A stretch of DNA of 8,872 bases from positions 1 through 8,872 of the forward strand of contig CAZHUW010000145.1 of the NCBI GenBank assembly GCA_964535295.1, given 5' to 3'. The DNA is from SB21 sp964535295 (GTDB lineage: Bacteria; CLD3; SB21). This document shows, piece after piece, positions 1 to 7,476 of this stretch. The notes beneath the pieces are model-generated. The model was not told where the DNA came from and searched no databases. It saw only the letters and a list, made by a program, of their open reading frames with translations. The position numbers and the translations under genes were made by a program. Positions within the stretch are counted from its first letter, which is position 1. Each line of letters begins with the position of its first letter.

Positions 1-2240
1 CCAAGCATACCTTCACCTGTCAGAAGTTTGCCCAATGAGGTTTCGCATGCAGAAAGAACGATCAACTGGCCATCAAAATTTAAATTTTGGATATCGCCCG
101 CAGTGAGATTGCCATCCGATATACTGTCTGGTTCGAACAATAAAATCGACGACCGTGATGGACTTTCAATATCGTTGATTCCGTGGGCAGCAAAGTGAAC
201 GATCTTCGAGTTAGTGACCGCAGTATCCGACAAGGTCTTTTCCGTAATCTCGTTGTTCATAAAGACCGATACCCTTCCGCGAAACAAGTCCCGCATATAT
301 CCGGTTTCGGCTTCTACATAAGACAAGTCCGGTATTTTTAGTCCGTTTTGTTTGCGACCTGAATATCGGGAGCGCGATATAACCGAAATGCGGTCTCCAT
401 TTTTATTTTTTTCACCAAATCCCAAAGTGCGCGCGATCTTTACAGATGGCGCATACATAATCTCATGTTTTTCAACCAGAAACTCTTTCCGGTCAGACAA
501 ACTCTCGAACGGGAGATAATAAAGCGATTCGTCCGGAATGATTGTCAAACGCGTAGGAAGAGAAACTGTATTTTCTATCGGTTCCCAAATTTCCTGAAAA
601 AGACGGTGTGATAATATAGAATGAATTTCTTTACTTGTTTTAGGTTGTTTGATCTGAGATAAATATTCCCTAACGAATCTATTGATTCTATCCCGTCGGC
701 CAACAGGTATCGCCGTGATGCGGGTTGGTGAAATTACAAAGACATAGGATCCTCCAGGATGCAGAAAATACTCAATTGCCCACGAACTATCTTCCGATAC
801 CTCATACGTTCCATCTTTTTCGGAATGCAAGATATCCGAAAGATTCCGTGCTTTTGCTTTTTCAAAATACTCGAATGCGTCCGTTTCCCGTCTCTGCTGC
901 AACAGAAAATAGACATATGTACGGTATACTTCCAAGCGTTCTTCTTCGATGAAATACGTCGTTAACTCGCTGCTCAGATCATCACGGGAGCCCTCTATCC
1001 GCCTTATGGATGATAAAAATAATGAGTCGGCCCGCTCTACATTTTCTTCAGCTGCAAATATATTGGCAAGTTGGTAATGCGCACGCCACAATTCATGCCG
1101 CCCCTCGTCGGACATTAGAACTTCCGAAGCGTTTATAAAAAGCGTTTTGGCGGCGGTTTGATCGTTTAGTTTTTGCTTACATTTCCCCATTTCAATCAGC
1201 GTCAGCCCGTAATTTGCCGTACTTTTCAATTCCTTGAATTGTTCGGCCACATTTTGAAATCCTTCGCATGCAGCGATATAATTTCCCGATTTGTAGTCGA
1301 TCAAAGCTAGTGCATATTCCCATTCCGCTTCACCGACCCGGTCGCCGATAAGGCGCGCGATAAGCATGGCCTCATCAAGAGAACGCGCTGCCAAATGGTA
1401 TTTCCCCATATCAATGTAAACCCGGCTGAGATTGCCTAATACAAGACTAATGCCGGCAGAATCCCTTAAAGCAGAGAAAGATTCTTTGGCAAGATCAAGA
1501 AATTCGATACTTTTTTGCAGGTTATTGAGATCGTAATACACGGTACCGATATTATGATAATCGACTGCCAGATCCTTCGTATCCGCTCTTCGCAAGTCGA
1601 TCTCCAGTACATCCTGATAAATCCGCAAAGTCCGGTCATAATTCCCCAGTTGATATTGAAGCGATCCCATGTTGGTAAGAACAAACGCAACTAGCCTGGC
1701 ATCATCCGACCTGCGCGCTAATTGCAAGGCGCGTTCAAAATAGTCAAACGCCATTGCTTGATTGGATGTCCGCATGTGTAGCATACCGTGAATATTTAAC
1801 GTCATTGCGTTCAGCTCCGGCGAATCGGATCCGGCGAGCAGACTGTCTGCTAAGGCAAGTTGTAATGACGCGGAATCATAACCAGCGGATTCAATTAAAA
1901 CTTCTGCATACGTGCAATATATGCGTACAAGGTCAGGAATATCACGCGGCGGGTTCTGAAGAATTTTCCGGCAAAGGTCTATCGATGCCCTGTTTTGTCC
2001 GACATAATAAAAACTCTTTGCAACGAGATGTAACACTGCAGTCGCACTGTCTGGTCCGAGTGCAGGCATGATGCCGCGAGTATAATGGGACACAACACTG
2101 TCATATTCAGAATTATAGAAATGGCGTCTTATATTATCGACGAAAACATCATTCTTTTCCTGACCGAAAGCCGGTAAAGACACAAGGATGATCAATAAAT
2201 TACGACTTAGAAAATTACGGATGATATGGCCGTAATGCAT
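1..2240 (-). CDS. Exported TPR-CHAT domain protein (caspase-like peptidase fold), 3' end beyond the left edge
   Basis: The frame from the ATG at 2240 is open for 746 codons to the window edge with no stop, so the gene is partial. Residues 1-28 look like a Sec signal peptide: basic start, hydrophobic core NLLIILVSLPA, and a likely signal peptidase I site after AFG (residues 24-26). Residues about 145-400 carry TPR-type helical repeats (e.g. near 146-178, 183-216, 224-256, 263-296). A helical linker ending KAKARNLSDIL (461-471) leads into a CHAT domain from about 485. Both catalytic residues are present: H686 in HFAAHG (682-687) and C732 in LSACET (729-734), followed by the usual GEGMLG. CHAT is a caspase-clan (CD) cysteine peptidase family; the substrate here is unknown. 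The start lies 5 bases after the isomerase stop, with only a weak GAAG 8 bases upstream, which suggests translational coupling. Probable periplasmic or surface protease, or a scaffold if inactive. Domain call is firm, role is not. Confidence 0.9.
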   Translation of the reverse strand, partial: MHYGHIIRNFLSRNLLIILVSLPAFGQEKNDVFVDNIRRHFYNSEYDSVVSHYTRGIMPALGPDSATAVLHLVAKSFYYVGQNRASIDLCRKILQNPPRDIPDLVRIYCTYAEVLIESAGYDSASLQLALADSLLAGSDSPELNAMTLNIHGMLHMRTSNQAMAFDYFERALQLARRSDDARLVAFVLTNMGSLQYQLGNYDRTLRIYQDVLEIDLRRADTKDLAVDYHNIGTVYYDLNNLQKSIEFLDLAKESFSALRDSAGISLVLGNLSRVYIDMGKYHLAARSLDEAMLIARLIGDRVGEAEWEYALALIDYKSGNYIAACEGFQNVAEQFKELKSTANYGLTLIEMGKCKQKLNDQTAAKTLFINASEVLMSDEGRHELWRAHYQLANIFAAEENVERADSLFLSSIRRIEGSRDDLSSELTTYFIEEERLEVYRTYVYFLLQQRRETDAFEYFEKAKARNLSDILHSEKDGTYEVSEDSSWAIEYFLHPGGSYVFVISPTRITAIPVGRRDRINRFVREYLSQIKQPKTSKEIHSILSHRLFQEIWEPIENTVSLPTRLTIIPDESLYYLPFESLSDRKEFLVEKHEIMYAPSVKIARTLGFGEKNKNGDRISVISRSRYSGRKQNGLKIPDLSYVEAETGYMRDLFRGRVSVFMNNEITEKTLSDTAVTNSKIVHFAAHGINDIESPSRSSILLFEPDSISDGNLTAGDIQNLNFDGQLIVLSACETSLGKLLTGEGML

Positions 2241-2245
2241 GACCG

Positions 2246-3988
2246 CTACTTCAGCTTAATGTCAAAAACGTTTTTGAGACGGTCAGGAAAAATTTGTACT
2301 TTGTATTGAGCCGAAAGATTTGCAATCCATTCGTTGTAACTAATTTGCCGGCGAAAATTTAGACAGTCCATAATGACCTTTTCTTTAACGGATTCAAACG
2401 ATAAATATGATCCTGTTTTCTTGGTGACAAGTTTGATCATGGAAAAACCCCCGTGGATGTTTTGAAATGGCTCAGAATTTTCACCCGGTTGCATCGTTGA
2501 CGCATTTGCCATCATATAATCCCTTGCGTTATACGGCACAAGACCCGTCCGCGATGTTTTTAAACCTTCCATCATTGATGCCGCAGTGAAAACACTATCA
2601 AAATCCCCACCTGTGCGGATCACATCGGCCAAAGTATTTAATTTTGTCAAGTCTTTTGCTGAAATCTCCTGAATATCAAGTAAAGTTGGTTCACGGTACC
2701 TTTCTTTATTAGATTCAAAATATTTTTTTATATCTTCTTCTGATGCTGAAACGTTCTCGTATAACATTTTCATACTTCGGTCCCACATCATCTTTTCTTC
2801 CACATTCTTTAGTACATTCTTTTCTTCTTCTTGTAGCAAATAACCGCTTCTACGGGCTATATCTGCAACAATACGCTTTGCAGCAACTGAAGAGAGCCCC
2901 TTTTGTATCAAATGCTCATTCATCTTGATCTTTGTTGCGTTTTCTTTCATTGCTAATGCCAATTCAAGAATCTGAATCTGCCCATTCTCATAAGAGGCAA
3001 GAGCAAGAGTTAATTCATCATTATCGAATGAGGTAATGATTTCTTCAGACTTAGCTATCGACCGATACCGTTTCAAAAACAAATCAATATTTTCCTTATT
3101 CACTGCAAAGACACTGGCTTTCAAAACGCTGTCATTCAAGGCGGCCAATTTTTCTAAAATTTGTTGCTTTCTATCGTTTGCAATAATCGGAACCATCATA
3201 TCGCGAATGCCGTCTCTGGCATCCGCATAAGGCTTTAAATTTCCCGCAGACCGCCTTTCGGAGGCGATAAGAATATGGAAGCCTTTATCTGTTTCAACGG
3301 GCTTGGATATTGCTCCTGATTTTAACGAATAAACCACTTTTTCAAACTCCGGATCGGTCTCGCCGATCCGAATGAAACCAATATCACCATCAAGAAATTT
3401 ACTATTGACGTCATCTGAGAACATTTCAGCAAAACTTGAAAACTTAGACGGATCCTTTGACAACTCAGTATATAATGAATCAGCTAGTTTTTTTGCGTCC
3501 GGGCGGAATAAATTTCGTTTTGATTTATCAATAACCGTTATTTCTTTTTCATGAACGTATTTTATGAGTATCTGTTTGGCACGGACTTCCGTCTTAAGTT
3601 TCTCATAATAATCTCGCGTCTCATTTTCGCTGATCAAATTCATAAGGACATGATCTTTGATATATTTCTGATAAAAGTATTCGTCCTGTTTTGTACGAAC
3701 TTGAAAAACAATCTCCGGAGAGTCATTCAAATGATTTTCGTAACCGTACGCCGCAATAATTCGGGTGTTAACATATTCTGTTAATTTTTTTTGTAATGTC
3801 TGCAATTGCTGAAATTCAATTCCTGTTTTGGCATCACGAGCCAGATACCTTTTAAAAATTTGCGCAGAAATCGTGTCGTTGCCAACAACGGCCAAAACAT
3901 CCGAATATTTATCCGGCTCGTCCTTCTTTGAGCACCCAAACTGTGCAATCAAAAGTAGAAAAGCGACTGCCATTTTCAATTTATCCAT
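2246..3988 (-). CDS. SurA/PrsA-like parvulin-type peptidyl-prolyl cis-trans isomerase, predicted lipoprotein
   Basis: 580 residues. The N-terminus has a short basic start, the hydrophobic run AVAFLLLIA, then QFGC with C19 and a charged SKKDEPDK stretch, as in lipoproteins; Q at -3 and F at -2 are not the classical lipobox. A SurA-type N-terminal helical region (about 30-130) is followed by a parvulin (rotamase) domain at about 134-246, with GDIGFI (201-206), the SLKSGAISKPV stretch (221-231) and GFHIL (236-240). The usual first active-site His of the family (as in SHILV) is Gln139 here (AKQIL), while H238 is kept. A further helical region and a degenerate second parvulin-like unit (about 434-526; TGLVPY, GGFSMIKL) follow, so the architecture resembles SurA with two rotamase units. 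The family folds outer-membrane and exported proteins in the periplasm. The start is supported by a strong Shine-Dalgarno site. It begins 17 bases after mfd and ends 5 bases before the CHAT gene. Chaperone activity is more secure than isomerase activity. Confidence 0.88.
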   Translation of the reverse strand: MDKLKMAVAFLLLIAQFGCSKKDEPDKYSDVLAVVGNDTISAQIFKRYLARDAKTGIEFQQLQTLQKKLTEYVNTRIIAAYGYENHLNDSPEIVFQVRTKQDEYFYQKYIKDHVLMNLISENETRDYYEKLKTEVRAKQILIKYVHEKEITVIDKSKRNLFRPDAKKLADSLYTELSKDPSKFSSFAEMFSDDVNSKFLDGDIGFIRIGETDPEFEKVVYSLKSGAISKPVETDKGFHILIASERRSAGNLKPYADARDGIRDMMVPIIANDRKQQILEKLAALNDSVLKASVFAVNKENIDLFLKRYRSIAKSEEIITSFDNDELTLALASYENGQIQILELALAMKENATKIKMNEHLIQKGLSSVAAKRIVADIARRSGYLLQEEEKNVLKNVEEKMMWDRSMKMLYENVSASEEDIKKYFESNKERYREPTLLDIQEISAKDLTKLNTLADVIRTGGDFDSVFTAASMMEGLKTSRTGLVPYNARDYMMANASTMQPGENSEPFQNIHGGFSMIKLVTKKTGSYLSFESVKEKVIMDCLNFRRQISYNEWIANLSAQYKVQIFPDRLKNVFDIKLK

Positions 3989-3992
3989 AAGT

Positions 3993-3998
3993 CTCCTT
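3993..3998 (-). promoter_or_regulatory. Shine-Dalgarno site of the isomerase gene
   Basis: The minus strand reads GAAGGAGACTT directly before the ATG at 3988. The AAGGAG core ends 4 bases before the start codon. It sits in the 17-base gap after the mfd stop and is the only strong ribosome binding site in the window, so it fixes the start of the isomerase. Confidence 0.8.
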
Positions 3999-4005
3999 CG
4001 TAAAA

Positions 4006-7000
4006 TTAAACACCTTTTAATATATAATTGTTTTCGTTATTGGAAAGCTTTTTATCACCGCACATGCCGCGGATAGATTCCGCGACATTCTCAAGTATCT
4101 GAATATCGGTCACCGCCTCGTTCCACGACCGTTTTTTGTTTTTCTGAACATCATACCATGGAAAGCCGATCCGTATATCGAGATTGTCTTTCTCCTGAAA
4201 TAATCTGATGTTATCGGTTGACGACAGAACGAGCCCCATTTTTCTTTTGAGGATTTCTGTCTTGGAGCGATCTTTGACCATTTCGGGATCGATCCGAAGG
4301 ACGAATTTATTCTCATCAACGTTCACCCGTTCGAATCCAAACTCGGATGCGTAAAACTTAATTTTGAGGCTCATCAGAAGATTTTGTACCTCATCGGGCA
4401 TGAGACCGAAGCGATCAGTGAGTTCTGTATTGATTTCATCGAGCTTTGTAATAGATCGGATATCGGACAATTCTTTATAAATGCGAACCCTTTCCGACTG
4501 CACATTAACGTAATGATCCGGAATATACGTATCGCAAAAAACGTCCACATGCGTATTCAGAGCTTTTCCTGTTACTTTCATTTCCGGTGCCGGTTCTGCC
4601 GAAGGCTGAAGTTCTTTTTTCGTTTCGAGAACCGCTTCTTCAACGATCTGGCAATACAATTCATACCCTACCGCGTTCATATAGCCGCTTTGTTCCGATC
4701 CCAGCAGGTTTCCTGCGCCGCGAATCTCAAGATCGCGCATAGCGATGAGGAATCCGGAGCCGAGTTCGGTAAATTCTTCGATCGCCTGCAGTCTTCGCAA
4801 AGCATCCGTGGCCATGGTCTCATACGACATTGTCAGGAGATAACAATACGCCTGTTTGTTAGAACGTCCCACGCGGCCGCGTAATTGGTAAAGCTGAGAT
4901 AAACCAAACTGATGCGCATGGTCAATGATGATCGTATTCACGTTTGGAATATCAATGCCATTCTCAATGATCGATGTAGCGATCAGCACATCAAACTTTT
5001 TTTGCATGAAAGCGTGTACGACGTCTTCGACTTTTTTCGGGGGCATCTGGCCGTGAACGATCGCCAGCCGCGCTTTGGGAACGATCTGCTGGAGCGTGTC
5101 GGCCACCTGGTCGATGCTTTGAATACGGTTATGTACGTAATACACCTGTCCGCCGCGGTCGATCTCCTGCATGATGGCATCGTGGATCAGGTCCTCGTCA
5201 AATTGCGTGATCTCCGTTTTGATGGGCAGTCTGTCCTGCGGCGGAGTATTGATCACCGAAAGATCCCTTCCCCCCATCAGCGAGAAATGCAGCGTACGCG
5301 GGATCGGCGTTGCGGTCAATGTCAATGTATGTACGGTCGATTTCATTTGACGTAACCGTTCTTTATGTACCACCCCAAACCGCTGTTCCTCATCGATGAT
5401 GAGCAGGCCGAGGTCTTTAAATTCTACATCTTTCGAGAGCAGTCGGTGCGTCCCGATAAGGATATCCAATTGACCGGATTTGACTTTCTCAAGGATCGCT
5501 TTTTGTTCTTTGGCGGATTTGAATCTTGAGATTACATCGACGCGTGCAGGAAACTCTTTCATTCGGGCCGAAAAAGTTTCGAAATGCTGTTCCGCGAGAA
5601 TGGTTGTAGGAACCAATATCGCAGCCTGCTTGCTGTCCTGAATGGCCTTAAATGCCGCCCGCACCGCTATCTCCGTTTTGCCGTAGCCTACGTCGCCGCA
5701 TACCAAACGGTCCATCGGCGTTTCTTCTTCCATATCTTTCTTGACCTCGGCGGTAACGGTGGCCTGATCCGGCGTGTCTTCAAATTCAAATGAGGCTTCC
5801 AATTCATACTGGAGGTCAGAATCCGGCGAAAATGCGAATCCTTTCTTAGACTTTCGTTCTGCATAAAGTTTAATGAGATCTTGCGCAATGTCTTTAATGC
5901 TTTTCTTGGTACGGAATTTGAGTCGTTCCCAATCGGCGGAACCTAATTTATTCAGTCTCGGTTCGGCGCCTTCTTCAGCAGAAAATTTCTGAACGCGCAT
6001 GAAGTGCTCCAGCGGCACATACAGTTTATCGCCGTTCTGATATAATAATTTCAAACACTCTTCCGTATGTTCGCCGCTGGTAACTTTTTCGAGACCGGCA
6101 TACTTAGCAATTCCGTAATCCACGTGAACCACATAATCGCCTGGTTTAAGCGAATGAATATGGCGAAGGGCCTGCGCACTTTTGAATTTCCGGTACACCC
6201 GAGGACGCTTGACGCGCCCAAATATCTGATGATCCGTGAAAACCGCCACGCCGTTATCGTCATCGTAAAACCCTTCATGCAGCTCTCCTGCGCCGATTAC
6301 ATAATCTGTGCCGGAATGCAGTTCCTCCGAATCCAGCAGATCGTCCAGCCGCTCGACCTGACCGGGATTCCCGCATAAAATGAATACGCGATACTGATCG
6401 TGGATAGCCGTGATTTTTTCACGGAGCAAATTCAAATGTCCGTTAAAAGAATCTATCCCACGGGTGCGAAAGGGAACAGTATTAAATTGCCTTTTTGATA
6501 ATCGGCAGAAGTGAATCTGCCGGAATTTTGAGATACCCTCTTTGACCTCACTAGTCGCAAAATATATTTCACCCGGTAGCGCAACGGGTATCTGTTTCGC
6601 CGATTTCTTGTCATGATATTCTTTTATTTCAATTTGAAATTTTTCCGAGGCTGCCTGCGTCATATCGGGCTCAAATTCGAACACCAAAGCCGATGGATCC
6701 ATATAATTCAAAAGGCTGCCGTCTTTTAGAGCCTCACTGCGGGCGTCGTTTTTAGGAAAAAGAACCACTTTATCCAATTGCCTGACCGACCGCTGGGTCA
6801 TCACATCGAATTCACGTATCGATTCTATCTCATCACCGAAAAATTCGATACGGACCGGATTCTCCATCGAATACGCATAAATATCAACGATACCGCCGCG
6901 TATGGCGAATTTTCCAACCTGATCCACCACGTCCTGCTTTTCAAATCCCAGTTCGGCAAGCAGTTCGGTCAGATATTGGAATTGGAAAGACATATTTTTT

Positions 7001-7446
7001 GTCAATTCCATCCGGTATGACGATAATTTTTCCGGATGCGGAATTTTTTTAGACAGAGCCCGTATAGTGGTGATGACGATGCAGGGTTCTTTTTCGAGCA
7101 GTTTCTCAATGCATTCCTGGCGAAGGCTGCCGATCGACAGTGTCGGTTCTTTTTCATCGTATGGCAATACATCTTCTTCAGGATAACAAAGAATCTGAGG
7201 CAATCTCTCGTCCGTGGTAGAACTTAATGCCGTCAGGTCATCCAGTACATTCGCGTAACCATTTGCGTCGGACGTGACGATGAGGCTTTGTTTAAAACGA
7301 AGGTCTTTTATTAATAGGAAAGTGACGACGGCATCCGAGGAACCAATCAGTCCCTCGCAGGAAACATTGGAACCGGACCGAAGAAGTCCGGCCGCGGCTT
7401 GAACATTTTCGGACTGAGCAATTTTATCGGCTAGCAATTTGAGCAT
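4006..7446 (-). CDS. mfd: Transcription-repair coupling factor (superfamily 2 DNA translocase)
   Basis: 1146 residues, the full length of the family. Mfd binds RNA polymerase stalled at DNA damage, pushes it forward and off the template by ATP-driven translocation, and recruits UvrA for excision repair. Domains in order: UvrB-like N-terminal module with the conserved GKFAIRGGIVDIY stretch (178-190); a CarD-like RNA polymerase interaction domain opening with LKPGDYVVHVDYGIA (near 433-446, H441); the two RecA-like motor domains with Walker A GDVGYGKT (584-591, K590), DEEQ box (685-688) and motif VI QLRGRVGR (854-861); the translocation region with RGAGNLLG (909-916); and the C-terminal TRCF domain from about 966. 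The N-terminal module has no Walker A, which is normal for Mfd. The ATG at 7446 is the first in frame after the in-frame miaB stop 30 bases upstream. No clear Shine-Dalgarno precedes it; the leader is pyrimidine-rich. All motor motifs look intact. Confidence 0.98.
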   Translation of the reverse strand: MLKLLADKIAQSENVQAAAGLLRSGSNVSCEGLIGSSDAVVTFLLIKDLRFKQSLIVTSDANGYANVLDDLTALSSTTDERLPQILCYPEEDVLPYDEKEPTLSIGSLRQECIEKLLEKEPCIVITTIRALSKKIPHPEKLSSYRMELTKNMSFQFQYLTELLAELGFEKQDVVDQVGKFAIRGGIVDIYAYSMENPVRIEFFGDEIESIREFDVMTQRSVRQLDKVVLFPKNDARSEALKDGSLLNYMDPSALVFEFEPDMTQAASEKFQIEIKEYHDKKSAKQIPVALPGEIYFATSEVKEGISKFRQIHFCRLSKRQFNTVPFRTRGIDSFNGHLNLLREKITAIHDQYRVFILCGNPGQVERLDDLLDSEELHSGTDYVIGAGELHEGFYDDDNGVAVFTDHQIFGRVKRPRVYRKFKSAQALRHIHSLKPGDYVVHVDYGIAKYAGLEKVTSGEHTEECLKLLYQNGDKLYVPLEHFMRVQKFSAEEGAEPRLNKLGSADWERLKFRTKKSIKDIAQDLIKLYAERKSKKGFAFSPDSDLQYELEASFEFEDTPDQATVTAEVKKDMEEETPMDRLVCGDVGYGKTEIAVRAAFKAIQDSKQAAILVPTTILAEQHFETFSARMKEFPARVDVISRFKSAKEQKAILEKVKSGQLDILIGTHRLLSKDVEFKDLGLLIIDEEQRFGVVHKERLRQMKSTVHTLTLTATPIPRTLHFSLMGGRDLSVINTPPQDRLPIKTEITQFDEDLIHDAIMQEIDRGGQVYYVHNRIQSIDQVADTLQQIVPKARLAIVHGQMPPKKVEDVVHAFMQKKFDVLIATSIIENGIDIPNVNTIIIDHAHQFGLSQLYQLRGRVGRSNKQAYCYLLTMSYETMATDALRRLQAIEEFTELGSGFLIAMRDLEIRGAGNLLGSEQSGYMNAVGYELYCQIVEEAVLETKKELQPSAEPAPEMKVTGKALNTHVDVFCDTYIPDHYVNVQSERVRIYKELSDIRSITKLDEINTELTDRFGLMPDEVQNLLMSLKIKFYASEFGFERVNVDENKFVLRIDPEMVKDRSKTEILKRKMGLVLSSTDNIRLFQEKDNLDIRIGFPWYDVQKNKKRSWNEAVTDIQILENVAESIRGMCGDKKLSNNENNYILKGV

Positions 7447-7476
7447 GGTAATGAAGAAAAGATAGGTTTGACAAGG

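Noticed and set aside
725..2071. Short open frames on both strands in the left third of the window
   Set aside because: They overlap the continuous TPR-CHAT frame, which has clear domain motifs from its signal peptide to the CHAT Cys.
1..2240. TPR-CHAT gene as part of a type III-E CRISPR (Csx29-like) system
   Set aside because: No Cas gene or repeat array is nearby, and the signal peptide argues against a cytosolic effector.
4384..5355. Plus-strand open frames of 166 and 147 codons
   Set aside because: Both are antisense to the Mfd motor domains and TRCF region and show no family resemblance.
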